Below are positions 1-11,651 of a DNA stretch of 64,000 bases, piece after piece; the stretch's first letter is position 1; each line of letters begins with the position of its first letter. The stretch spans positions 180,452-244,451 of the forward strand of contig JTDE01000150.1 of NCBI GenBank assembly GCA_014338405.1, given 5' to 3'. The notes below the pieces were generated by a model that was not told the origin of the DNA, made no database searches, and was given only the letters and a program-made list of their open reading frames with translations. Origin of the DNA: Paragonimus skrjabini miyazakii. Taxonomy: Eukaryota; Platyhelminthes; Trematoda; Plagiorchiida; Troglotrematidae. Position numbers and translations under genes: made by a program.

Positions 1-298
1 CCTATTTCCTTTTTGTTGTTGTTATTGTTGTTGTTATTTTTCATCTATTTTCCTCCTAAACCCGTTTGTTATATACGCTACAAATAACTTTTCATTTGAT
101 GATTTGCTCATTAACGCTTGCTATTCTTGTGAGAGGACTTGTCATTTGTTCAGTGTTGCTTACTACGCAGCGTCTCACATTTGACAGACAGCCTGTTTTT
201 ACATTCACCTTTTACATATCGGTTGTTTATTTTTGGTGTCACCGATTGTTCTTCTCTTGAACGAAGCTGTGTATATTGCTCTTCAAAATAAACGATAA
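1..298 (+). mobile_element. 3' untranslated end of an R2-like retrotransposon, body outside window
   Basis: This stretch aligns by eye with the region just downstream of the R2-like endonuclease ORF at 18,530-18,815. Shared blocks in the same order include TTATATACG, GATGATT, ACGCTTG followed by TATTCTTGTGAGAGGACTTG, GTTCAGTGTT, GCAGCGTC, ACAGACAG, ACATTCACCTTTT, TTTTGGTGTCACCG and CTTGAACGA. Similarity fades near AAACGATAATA at about 298. It starts at base 1, so the rest of the element (or a 5' truncation) lies to the left. It opens with a TTG-rich simple run. The short ORFs here are not coding. Confidence 0.75.
14..38. repeat. TTG-type simple repeat
   Basis: A short imperfect run of TTG units with two TTA units, inside the R2-like 3' region. 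The copy at 18.5 kb has a T-rich but less regular stretch at the equivalent place, so the run probably expanded after insertion. Confidence 0.6.
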
Positions 299-3200
299 TA
301 AGCATTAGTAGAATGAACGAAAGTGCGTCACCAAATTGGCCAACGGGTAAAGGCACTGGATGGCCAATAGTTCTGCCCAGTACAAAGTGTGGACTTGTAT
401 TAAGAATGACTGCTACGACGTTGTTCAAACGTTAAAGTTGTTTAGGGATAGTCTAATATTACTGGAAAGCAGAGGGGTGTAATGTGGCTGGCAGATCAAC
501 AGTTCCGAATTAAAGTGAACAAAGCATTTCGAGGAGTCGGACCAAGAAAATCACGACTTTACGAGTGAGATGTAATACTCAACGGTTCAACTACCTCGAG
601 TGGCCTTCCGTAGGAGTGTTGCATTCACATTAACATAGGAGTAGAGGTCACATGACGTTTACTGCGGTTACGTTAATTTGCGTCCTGGATGGGTGGATTA
701 GCTGAGGCTACTGCTGGGTAAGTGAGAGTAAAATTGTTTTAAGAAGCCTCATCGTCTGGCGTTATTTGTCTGTCTATATCATACCGCAAGTAAAGGTTTA
801 CTACCATTGCGGTTAACACATAGGTGTTTGGTGTAAATGGTGAGAGCTCCAGCACAGTATCGTTCCACATGGGTAAGAAGGAACCTTATGAATCAATCGA
901 GTTTTATCAAAACATGCGTTGTGATTCTCTGACTGTACACGTAGTGCAATTACTAACTATTTTCCCAATTTCTAAAGTTGATTAGCACTTTTTAAAGGTA
1001 ATTGTGTATGCTTTTTATACTCAACAACAAATAGCGTCAGTTATCTACTTGTTTGCCCTGAGTAATTGGCACTGTGATCAACGTCCTTGGGTTTTAAACG
1101 CAGTCTATCTGATCATCCATAGGAAGTGGATCCTTGGGACGCATCATCAGTCATCCTGAAGGAAGTACCTAGCCAAAATATGGTCAGATAGCATGGTCAA
1201 GAAGAACGGAGCAAATTCCTCGGATGTCTGTTCATGATATAGTATATACTCTATAGGCTGGAGTGATCTTTGGTTTCTTCCTCGGTCAACATGTGCTCAA
1301 TTGTGTTTTCAAGAAAGGCGATAGAATATTGTGTGACTTTTAATAGTTCTTCAAGTTGAGAAGTCTCTGTTGGGTTCGGTCATTCCGTTTAGATGCGACA
1401 GTTGCTATGACAATGGCAGACTTCACAAGACCTCTGTCACTTTGTTAATATGGTTTCAATTGCACCACACCCTACGGAGACCAAATAAAATGATTGAGGC
1501 ATTGAGTATTAGAGCTTGCTTGCAATGTTTTGTTCTCCTCAGTTCATTTATCAACAATATGTTAACCAGGATGCTCAGATTTTTTACTTCATTTGGATCA
1601 AACTTGTTGCAAATATTTCACAAGTGAGCAAAGTATTACTGTGGTTTTTTTCTGATAATTTCACCGGCATAAAAAGGAGTATCCAAACATCTCAGGTATC
1701 TCATGCTAAACCTTTACTTCACATCTTAAAGCATGTTTTGAGTTATTTTATAACATACCTCCTAAAAAGCTCACTGATTGCGGTCCGCCTCAATAATGTA
1801 GACTTATGTAATTTGTAGATTATTTTCCTCATCAGTCACTTGCCTGATAATTCCTCAAGGCAAACGAAACATATCCGGGGGTTTGATAGAAATCAAACCG
1901 GTTATAGGGTTGTTGACAGAAACAATCTGGTGCTAGCAATTTGAGGACGTAAGGCGAGAGACTTTCGGGGCACAAAAATATTACCATTCCTCTAAAAAGC
2001 AAATAGGCAAACAAAATTTACGTGGGCCATAATGAACGAGCCTTAACAAGTCAACAGTACTATTGTAGAAACCAAAATCGTCGTAAAATAACTCAGAGAT
2101 TTTATCAAACTGTGCACATTTTCGTACGAATTAGATACAAAAATTTCATACTCCTAACTCTCTGGGCGCTTTTTATTAATAACAGCAAGTGCCGTCGTTT
2201 TAGCTAAGTAACAAAATTCTCATTCAAAAAACCTTTTCGATTAAGTAACTTTTCGAAATTTCCTAAGACTTTTGTTGGATTCTTATAGTTGAATTCATAA
2301 TTCATGTGGATGAACAGACATTTCTGCAATATTAAATTTTACTTAAACGTTAATTGAAATTTCGACACCTCCTAATAAAAAAATACGTTTCCTCGTTAAA
2401 CGTAAACCCGTGTTTATTTTTGGAAGTTTATTTGAAGTTTTTACAACAGTCTGAACAAAGATTCTGCAGTTCATCTTTTTGTAACTTTTAATGTTTTGTA
2501 AGAATGATACACTGTATATACTCGTTATATGTAACTGATTTGTGTTGCGGCCCCACTTTTGTCGTGATGCCATTATTGAGTAGTTCAGACTGTCATTTGT
2601 TTGTTGTAAGATATTGGAGAGCGAAATTTTAATTAACATTTTTTCTAGTAGTGTTAATATATAGACAAAGCCTACAGACTTCTGATGTGCTCTACGAAAT
2701 GTGGAACGTTTTTTCTGTAACCCGCAGTCTGACGTTCTTTCAAGTTATGGTTGTACATATTTTGTTTGGGTATCATCTAAAAATATCTTGCCATTCATAG
2801 TGCTACAAATAAACTTAAGTTACCCGGCAGAGTTCCCACGTAACCACAATTATTTAATGATTGACGCATCGCGATAACCCCTAAGTTTGACTGCTTTTAT
2901 TCAGATTCCGTTTGGATTAAGGTTCGGTTGCATTATAGAGTTGGGAAACAAACCTGTAAATGTTCCACAGATATTTTAACAAAGTATATGGTTTACATCT
3001 CCTTGCTGTCAAGTTCAAAATATTTTCATAATTAAAGATCGATAGTTGCATTATTGATCTTGTGCCACCGAAAACAACTATCTTGAGTTAAAGTTACTGG
3101 TGAGTTTAAAGGAATATGCACCTTTACAACAAAAGTTCAAATAAATAAATGCCGGGTGTATCAGAAGTTGAATTTGGATAGATACCCTGAAGTAGTTCCA

Positions 3201-5383
3201 ATGCGCGTTCGCAAGCAGATACATCGGAACACCTTTTCCTGGAAACGTAGACTTTACAAATACTAATTGGGGGCAGGTCGTCCAACATCAGTTTGTGAAT
3301 GGCCAAACAATTTTGGACTCATTCGATATTTGATTTCCATAAGCCCTAAACCACAATCCATTTCAAATATCAATGAAGTAAAAATTTCACTGCAAATATT
3401 ATTAGTTTGCAATCTGAGGCTACGGTATGAAAACTAGACACACATCCGATTTTGATCACACTTGTAATGGCCCATCCTAAAAAAACGTTGTCAATTAGTT
3501 GGAGTTGTGTAATAACTTTATTGACACTGTAGTACTGCTAAAGTTGCAGGACGGATCACGTGATTAATTGTGTGCAAAATGTCATTTGTTGAATGTACAC
3601 TTTTCAATTCATGACATTTTTACATGAATCAACATAAAGTCCATAAGAGTAGCCAAACCTTTGGCTAGTCGACGATTCCCAAGAAGTGCATTCACAGACG
3701 ACTGCTTGTCAGTCGACTCAGGGTTTTACTTATTATTGACTAATCGTACAATGGGGATAGTTTTTATTAAGACCGATGAACAGTTGGACAAAGCCTACTG
3801 AAATATCCAAAGTTAACGATAATTTTTCTCCAAAACTCAATTAAACTAAAAATAATACGTGAACGTTTTTATTGTGCAACAATTGCTCCAAAGTAGTTTA
3901 TTCTAACTGCACGTAATTCCGTTGTACTAACGCCTTTTAAACGTCACTAGGGTGGTTTTGAAGGAAAGATTAAACTGTTTCAAAACATGTTCAAATAATT
4001 TCTATTCTCCTAATAGGATGTTTGTTTTCGGGTAAAAAACGTTTGTTCAGTATAATGTTAACATGCACCTGAGATGACGGGAGGCAACCCGATTCTCATA
4101 ACTGTTTCACAGTTTATAACAAGCAAACTTCTTTTGGGTAATAACTTGTTCACTGTTCAAAACCCATCTTCATGTGTTCACATTTCCCCCATGCTGTAAC
4201 CTGAAATGATTAGCCAAACTTGTTTTCGCAGCGCATTGTATGACACCTAACCACGTGATACAAATGCTGATTACAAGCTGGGCATTTATGATGCCATCAA
4301 GCTTTGTTCACATCAGGCATCTTCAGTGTTCTTGCTTACACAGTGTGTTGCTTTTAGTCGAGCAACCGTCACGGAGCATTAAGTGTCAGTCATTTCACGG
4401 GCCTCACAAACTTAACTGGCATTTATCAATTCATCCATCAAACATTCACTCAGGAATTATTGTGGCTATTGGGGCAACAAAAAACACGCACAGAAAGAAT
4501 ATCCTCAGTAGAAAATAAATACAACGAGCTAAAGAAACAGTCAATCAGGCGTTCCCGTTTACACTGCACACACAATTAACTTGTTTGTTTAATGTGTTAG
4601 CAACTTTTCCGTTGTTCTAAACGACAGGGAATTATGAAACAATTGGAAAAAATAAGTTCCCCCAAAAAATGGCGTCATATAGTATTTCGTTACAGTTTTG
4701 ATATATTCTTCAGCAAACGATGGACTGTACAAAGAAAAACCAAAATGTTCAACGAGAAAATAAAACGGAAATCAGTTGACAGCAATCTTCTTTGTAGTAG
4801 CTTGTGACAATTTCGGAAGCCATAAGACACGTACACATATAAGCATATTATCAGCAACTTACGCCGTAAAAAGTACGGTCTCACACAATCTACTGTTGCG
4901 TAATCGGAGATGACCGTCAGTTGGTCAAGAAAAGACTAGTATGGAATGAAACACTTAGTTCTGGGAAACCAAAATAATGGAGATTTTAATAATAAACTCC
5001 ATGCTGGCAGGAAGTGTGCCGAAACTATGGAACAAGAAGAAGTTCGGTAAATAATTTTACCTTGACGTTCTTTATACAGGTTTGCGAAGAACAGCAGCGC
5101 AACTCAAACACCAGCTTACAATAAACGAACACTGCCCACCGTTGTGACTCAAAGTTTCAGGACAGTATAGCGGGTGGCTTAATAATTGACCCTGATAATT
5201 TGTTAATTCCAACAAAAAATGTTTGATTGAAATAACTTAAAAATGAAAGCGTGCACAATGATCAGCATTCATTACCATTCTAAGCATTTTAAGTTTCGGG
5301 TCACAGCTGTGAGTTAAATAGCTCTGGCTGTCGTAAGACCTTACAGTGGTCCACGAATTTGCAGATTAATGAACAGTAACGAA
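299..5383. other. no recognisable gene or repeat
   Basis: AT-rich sequence with only short ORFs in all frames. I see no domain motif, tRNA-like box pair or repeat shared with the rest of the window. Probably intron or intergenic DNA. Confidence 0.5.
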
Positions 5384-5540
5384 TGGTCAGTGCGGTTGCC
5401 TCATGAAAGCCAGGCCAGGATATGCAATGGTAACACGTTCTAATGAGAGCAAAACTCGAGTCCACTGTTTCTTTTTGAAAGGGGCCGACTGGAAAGTCTA
5501 TGGGAATGAGACAACCGCGATCAATTGTGAGTCATATCCA
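5384..5540 (+). mobile_element. fragment of the inverted-repeat/tRNA element (family A)
   Basis: Matches the 3' two thirds of the complete copy at 24,279-24,573. It has the GCGGTTGCCTCATGA block of the tRNA-like part, then TCTAATGAGAGCAAAACTCGAGTC, the AAAGGGGCCGACTGGAAAGTC block, CTATGGGAATG and GATCAATTGTGAG. The 5' inverted repeat and box A are missing. An internal deletion removes box B: the sequence passes from GCCAGGCCAGG straight to ATATGCAATGG. Confidence 0.75.
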
Positions 5541-6569
5541 ACCCACATGTTTGAACGGTGTTTAATGTTTTATGCACGCACGCGTTAAACCATATGTAGC
5601 CATGTTTATGCGTCCAGGAACGGAGGATAACAGTCTGTGCCATATATTTACTGTGCGTTTAAAGTGCCATGATGGGCGCATCAGCAGTTTACTTGTGGTG
5701 ACGACCGTCGTGGACAATAAAATTAGTGCAACTGCTCAGTTTTAACAGTTTTTCCTTCCTTGTTCACGGTTTCATTGCGTCTGGTTTATCCACGTGTACT
5801 ATGTGGAAACTCATGACTTGCGCGTCTCGCTGCGTTTTTTCGTTTCTGATTGAATGGTATACAGTGAGCAAAATGACGGTAAATCCAGTTGATTGATTGC
5901 GTTTCCCATGTATTCTTCACACGATATTCGCTTTTTATGGGGAGGTGGAAGCCATACAAACCAACGTTCGAAAGGTGTTGTTGAGGGTAGGCCAAAATGA
6001 ACAGGTCGTAAACCTGATTAGAAAAAATGCGTACGAAATAATTGTAAACGCCACCAAAGTGCAAGCCATTTGACAAGCCTTTAAATGAATTTTACTCTCT
6101 TATTAATTCGCCTTGGAGTTGAATGATTGAGGCTGGCTGAATGATCTATACATAAATTCAGCGACCACTATTTCAGATTGTGACTTCAGGACTGCCAAAC
6201 GAGATGTGGCTCTTGGAGCGTAACTACTATATTGTGATAACCTGTGATAACGTGAGAACAAGTCAGTGAGACCTTGGCTGACCTACATTAGATTTTAAAT
6301 AGTTGTGATCACATCTTTCCGTAATGCTATATTTTGTGCAGTCCAGCAGTATGAAACGACTCTCACATTATTACAAGTTTATTGGGTTTCAATAAAATAA
6401 GCGAATTTGCGGTGAGCGAGGCAAATACCTGGTGTTTTACAACCTGTAACTTATGAGAAACTGACGTTTATATTATTCTCACGGAAACAAAATGTTCATT
6501 ATAATTATCACTGTTGGAATCCCATGTTAATTTGAGAGATTATCTGAACCAGATGATTTCGGTAACTGA
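5541..6569. other. no recognisable gene or repeat
   Basis: AT-rich, short ORFs only. Nothing in either strand could be matched to another feature. Confidence 0.45.
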
Positions 6570-6945
6570 TAATTAGTTAAGTAGACTTGATAAGTTAGGA
6601 GAGATCCAATTGGGGAAGATTCGGACTTCAGCTGGATTCGAACCATCGATAGGAAAAACATGCTCAGACGAGATGAATGCCCTACCAGTTAAGCTACAAA
6701 GCCACACCAGAAATTCAGATATTTTACATCTGGACTTAGCTATCCATCCAACCAACTCCGTTATGTGGAATCCGTCGAATGCTGTAGCCCAATGATTGTC
6801 CAGGCAAGATTCATCGATTAGTTCACATTGAAATCAACCAACACCACCGATGAGTGTTGACATTGTATTATTGATAAGTAGTTTGGCAGGTTCGATAATT
6901 TAGAACAGACTTAGTTACGGAAACTTTAGACCTCTCTGTGGATGA
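6570..6945 (-). mobile_element. degenerate copy of tRNA-like repeat family B, about 1.2 units
   Basis: Read on the minus strand this follows the whole unit seen at 11,320-11,641. It starts with the tail of one unit (CTAAATTATCGAACCTGCC, ACTACTTATCAATAATAC), continues through GGTGGTGTTGGTTGATTTC, GGATTCCACATAACGGAG, GGATGGATAGCTAAGTCCA and TGTGGCTTTGTAGCTTAACTGG, then box B GGTTCGAATCC and GCTGAAGTC, and ends in a weak match to the start of the next tail. Because a preceding tail is present, the family appears to be head-to-tail with a period near 300 bp. Divergence from the 11-kb copy is considerable, so this is old. Confidence 0.65.
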
Positions 6946-9900
6946 GTATTTTACAGGCACGATCTGTGAAAGACCCGGAAATAGTTCACTACCCACAGGC
7001 CTCTGCAAGAGAGAACATTCAAAAAAGGAACAGTTGGTGAACCGCAGGAGTCAAATACTGATACCAGTACACTTAAGACACATAATGTATCTTCTACTGC
7101 GCAATAAGACTATTTCAACAAAGGATATTTCAGTTCACTTGACCAGTTTATCTTGAGATTGGTTTCCGCATGAAAAATATCAGGTGCATCAGCTAATCAC
7201 TGCAATTCGCTGAATTTAACCAAGTGGAGAATATCACCGCCTCGCCGTAAATAGTAAACTTACTGTTGGCTGTTGATGCGACCATAGAATGAAGGTCCAT
7301 GTAACCTTTTAGAAAAACACAAGGTACATCACTCATCAAACAGTCTGCGTTTTAATCTAGAACAACGTTTCCCAAGAAGTCTTTATGTTTTCGTCTTACT
7401 CTTCTTTTTAGGTTTCGCGTTCAGCATTAGCTCAGTTGTAATGAATTGAAGAGTGCTCGCATTATATTTCGCTTTTCTGGTCTCAATATTCATAAGTTGA
7501 AAACTGATCAGTAATGTACAAATAGAACATGATGGTAGGATAAATGTTTCTGGCACGTTGTTTTAACGGTGAACATACTGCCTTCTTTTACCACTTGAAA
7601 ATAGTATACATATGACGGTAGAATTTGGTTTCAAACAATCCCATCAGTTTTAAAGTTGGGTAAATTGTGAATGTGAGAAAAAACAGGGCGAACAACTGTT
7701 TTCGGTAGTTCATCATCAGATCAATAAGATTGTATAGATTAAGCCAAATCAAAACATTGTGTACACAAGAAAAAGAGGTTTAGCAGAATATTCATAAATG
7801 TCTACCTGAGCGGTGAGTATTGCTCATATTTAACCCAGCGATGAGTAGTTAATGACGGTTCGTTATTTTTGAGTGCACTTAGCCGGCTGTAGAATCTTGG
7901 TCGATAAGATATAGCACCATTTCAGAATTTTCGAGCTATGGGCCCCCAGTGTGACAGCGGACAGCGTCAAAATACCAACATTATGACTTTTGATCGATAA
8001 ACACTTCACGGTGGGAAACCAAGTACTGGACGCTTATCGAGTGTCTTTCGACAGCTTATGTTCCAAAACCTGGTTACATCATTCTGTAACGTTCATTTGA
8101 TAATAGTTTTAGACATTTGTCTTGCATTACTGAAAACTACGCATTGTTAAAAAACCCGTTTGATCCGATGATAGTGAAAACATATTGGATCGTGTTTTGC
8201 TGGCGGAGGAGGGGAGTGAGAAGTTAGTTTATTATGTGAACAATACGCTTTTTGCACCGTAAACCTTTGTGTAGCTAAGGAATTCACTAGATCTATTCAT
8301 CATGTAATCATATGCTTTCAATCTCTGTAAATATGGACATCACGTACACTATCACAGTTGAAACTTCCGAAGATGCTATTTTGTTGCATTTTCTGTGGTA
8401 TTGCTAATATTATGAAACCAGTGAAGCGTTAAACTTACATCCTTCAGTCGATATGTGAAGCACATTATGCTACCTCGTATAACTGTGTAAAAAGGTATGT
8501 AGCTGAGCGTACCAGAAAATTTCAGGTGTGACTAATCTGAGTTGGGGAAAGGTGGGCTGTTTTTCCCTATTGGCTACCACTAACCTAGAAAACCTTGGAG
8601 AGTCGAAAAACGGAACACGCTACAACCACTCCAAGAGTACCGTTCGTCAGTGTTTACACAAGCTGGTAGATAGCATTCGTTTATGGTAATTTTCCTCTCT
8701 CGTTAGGAATAGCTTCAGGACTTGAAGATTTAGTAGATTTTAAGTGATGTCCGATTGATGGTGGACATCACGCAAGGCAGTGTTTACCAATTACGGGGAG
8801 ATGTAAAACTTGTAAATTAGATTACAGAGTTCACCGTACGATTTATGCATTGCAGATCAAGCAAAATGTGTCATTTTCGTTGGAGAATAATTTAAATTCA
8901 TTTGGAAACGACTGCAACTAATAACAACGCCCAAGGTGTTTATTTATTTACATGGATTTTAGCAAATGCCCATTAATTCAAAACAGATGTCCAATTAACA
9001 CAGGCTTTCACCGCGGTATTACTGTACCCTTGGCGGAGTGAACATGATAGAACTAACATAAAAGAGGATGGGTTCAACCTATTTTATTTGCTATTGAAAC
9101 CACCCAATTTTTTGACTTTGACCGACCTGCTTGATTGAATAAGGAAATTTTATTTTATGGATAGTTTTATGTGCGGTAGAGCTGCAAAAGCACACTGCGG
9201 TGTTTAAGAAGTTGAGGACCGTCATTGACAAACAATGTGACAATCAGAATTTGTGAAGCAGTAGTGAACCATTTCGGTTGAAACACAGTTAAGCGCTAGA
9301 GAGTTCGTAGTGAACTAAGATAGAGTTTACGTTTCTGTACTGACAAACACAACCATGTTTTAGTTATTTGCATCGACCTATCGCTGGGACAATTGTAGTT
9401 ATTCAGTCCATTGGGGACTACAAGTTGATGAGTTTTTGCTGTCTAATTTAATACGCCAACAGGATCAACATAGTTTGGACCATTCTGGGGAGACACAGCC
9501 TTCCAAAGAAAATCTATCGTGTATTTTAAGCTGACAACGACTGAAAGAAGTAGCAACAAGGACCTCCTTATCAAAGCGTCAAAACTGAAAAAAATATAGG
9601 TCACTGGTCACTTGGGCATTTTTGTGAAGGATTGGAAGTTAGAAAATGTGCATGATTTTCTATGTAATTTGTTAGTTCACCAATCCTGGTTTCTCAGTCC
9701 GTGTACCTGGCGATCAGTCTAAGCAAGAACGTAACGTGTAACTGTTTTTTTGGTTTCGTGAGTGTGGTACAAAAAATCACTGTATGTGAAACCAAGTGGA
9801 AAATTATTTCGATTTAAAGATTACGTTCGATTGAGTGACATCTACCTTGGCCAGCTGGTGTTGTAATAACGCGTGTTCTTTGGCTAAATACGATTCGTTG

Positions 9901-11203
9901 CGTGCATAAATTCAGTTGAATGCGGGGACGGGGGGACTGAATTCATGGACAAGAGCTGTTTTAATAACCACTGACCATATACTAAAATGTCCGACTGCAC
10001 CCCTAGAAAAAGTCAATCAGTAGAAGGCTGATCTAAACAAGCAGTATGAGAAGTAACTCTGGGTGTCAGTTTTTGCGTTATTCCGGTTACTCTCATTGTC
10101 CAAAGAAATATTTAATAACCGGGAAAGTTCCGTTAGACTTATTCGTTTGTCTATACCGAACAAAATGCAACCATGGTAATTGTGAAACTTAAACATGAGC
10201 GCAAAATGTGCAGCCGTTACATCACAGGAGATGGAACGAAACAATTAGAAAACCAGCAATGGTACATGCACGTACTTTATATCGATTCATCGGTACCGAA
10301 AAAGCAACACCACTAAGTGGTTTTTGTATCATACTGTTAGGAGGGTGAGGTTGTTAGTCAGTCTGTGGATAAAGAAAGGTAACTAATCGATTAGAGCGTC
10401 AGATCCGCGAACAGTATTCTGTTTTTGCATTTATCGTTTGATTACGACCGCCTTAGTTAACACTACGAATCTTGGATTCTGCTGGTGTAATCAGTTTCGG
10501 AATTTGTATGCTGAATTGATAACGTAATTAGTGGCCGGAACATGCATAGTGACTGGGGAAAATGAGTATTTGCGTGCTTTAACGGCATTAACGTTCCTTA
10601 GTAAACCGGACAAAGAATCCTTCACTCTATACATCAAATTTCTTCCAGTTCTATCTACGTAGTGCTTTCAGCAGTTGTTTATAAGTGGTAGACAATGCGA
10701 ATTGTCACCAACAGACTAATATCCTCTGTTTGAAGATAAAGAAATTATTCGGGACAGTGCGATTATATAAGGTTCAGTTGCGCCAAATAATCCTTTGGTC
10801 AAATTTACTATTTATTGCGTTGTTCGGCACGTCCGTTAAAAACACTTTACTATAAACCTACATTCTATCACAGTCAACACCTGTTTGGTTGGCAGTTTTG
10901 GACTACAGTACCTTTCAGTGAACTTTTCAGGGTAACCACTAGACAGTAGAATGGATGCGCAGATTTGAAATTCTAAAATCTGAGTCAAAACACACCAATG
11001 ATCCCTAGTTTGCGCTTGATAATGACTGTTGGATTTTATTGGAATGAATTGCAATATTTTACATACTACACCTCGCAATTTTTGTCAGAACGTGCGTTTC
11101 AGTCAATTCTCAAGATGAAAAGAATCTCCATTATTCAGCAATGGTATGTTGATATTCTCCAAGTTGTCCTGGTCAATCCGCCTTAGTGACTGATCCGAAC
11201 GTT
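6946..11203. other. no recognisable gene; possible faint tRNA-like box near 7,435
   Basis: AT-rich with scattered short ORFs only. Near 7,435 there is a TTAGCTCAGTTGTAA stretch resembling a Pol III box A, but no box B follows at the right distance. No other support for any feature. Confidence 0.45.
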
Positions 11204-11219
11204 TAATACTTTTGACTAC
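11204..11219 (+). repeat. left 16-bp flanking direct repeat
   Basis: TAATACTTTTGACTAC, repeated exactly at 11,636-11,651 on the other side of the fold-back element. Reads as a target-site duplication. Confidence 0.75.
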
Positions 11220-11249
11220 TTTAGATGAGACCCAACTGTGAAAAGTCAG

Positions 11250-11323
11250 GGCTTCGGCTGGATTCGAACCAGCGACAGACACACCATGCCTCAACGCGGC
11301 AAGGGCTCTACCAGCTGAGCTAC
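11250..11323 (-). other. tRNA-like sequence, left arm (5' acceptor strand missing)
   Basis: On the minus strand it carries box A TAGCTCAGCTGG and box B GGTTCGAATCC and ends in the acceptor strand CGAAGCC. Homology to the plus arm stops at GTAGCTC, so the 5' GGCTTC acceptor strand is absent and no complete cloverleaf can form. It is part of a repeat and not a functional tRNA gene. Confidence 0.75.
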
Positions 11324-11641
11324 TTATTAGTAATACAAATTCTATGCTCAACAGTGGCGTTGGTGGATTCCAGCGTGAACTGTTTGAGAAATCCTGCCGG
11401 GGCAGTCGATCCCCTGGGTCATTTGGTGGATTCCATATGAGACAGTGGGACGGGTGGGTAACCGAGTCCAAATGTGAAATTTCCGAGCTCCTGGCGTGGC
11501 TTCGTAGCTCAGCTGGTAGAGCCCTTGCCGCGTTGAGGCATGGTGTGTCTGTCGCTGGTTCGAATCCAGCCGAAGCCCTGACTTTTCACAGTTGGGTCTC
11601 ATCTAAATTCATAAATCTGCCACACTACTTATTAGTAATAC
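11320..11641 (+). mobile_element. complete 305-bp unit of tRNA-like repeat family B
   Basis: Bounded by direct repeats CTACTTATTAGTAATAC. In order: GTGGCGTTGGTGGATTCCAG, GAACTGTTTGAGAAATCCTG, a second GGTGGATTCC block, GGGACGGGTGGGTAACCGAG, then the tRNA-like part (11,498-11,577) and GACTTTTCACAGTTGGGTCTCATC. The Pol III-type boxes lie in the 3' half, which is unusual for a SINE, where the tRNA-like head is normally at the 5' end. The homologous loci at 6.6 and 23.6 kb carry the same order of blocks. Confidence 0.75.
11498..11577 (+). other. tRNA-like cloverleaf inside a repeat
   Basis: GGCTTCG pairs perfectly with CGAAGCC (7-bp acceptor stem). GCTC/GAGC form a D arm, and GCTGG/CCAGC a perfect T arm with loop TTCGAAT. 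Box A is TAGCTCAGCTGG and box B GGTTCGAATCC. The middle can fold as a 7-base loop GCGTTGA on an imperfect stem, which would place GTT (Asn) in the anticodon position, but base 33 would be C instead of the nearly universal T. The repeat context and the odd anticodon arm argue for a tRNA-derived promoter, not a working tRNA. Confidence 0.65.
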
Positions 11642-11651
11642 TTTTGACTAC
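11636..11651 (+). repeat. right 16-bp flanking direct repeat
   Basis: TAATACTTTTGACTAC, identical to 11,204-11,219. Confidence 0.75.

Larger units (their letters stand above)
11204..11651. mobile_element. fold-back tRNA-like element (family B) with 104-bp inverted arms and 16-bp flanking repeats
   Basis: Two copies of a 104-bp tRNA-containing segment face each other: minus-strand arm at 11,220-11,323 and plus-strand arm at 11,504-11,607, identical by eye. About 180 bp separate them. The whole block is bounded by a perfect 16-bp direct repeat TAATACTTTTGACTAC (11,204-11,219 and 11,636-11,651), like a target-site duplication of a retroposed insertion. A second direct repeat, CTACTTATTAGTAATAC, lies at 11,320-11,336 and 11,625-11,641 and brackets one complete 305-bp unit of the family. 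The sharpness of the arms contrasts with the decayed family members at 6.6 and 23.6 kb. Confidence 0.85.

Noticed and set aside
7430..7500. Family B tRNA-like relic
   Set aside because: Only a box A-like stretch; flanking family B blocks absent.
11498..11577. Functional tRNA-Asn gene
   Set aside because: The cloverleaf is good, but it sits inside a repeat present in several decayed copies, has C at position 33 and an imperfect anticodon stem.
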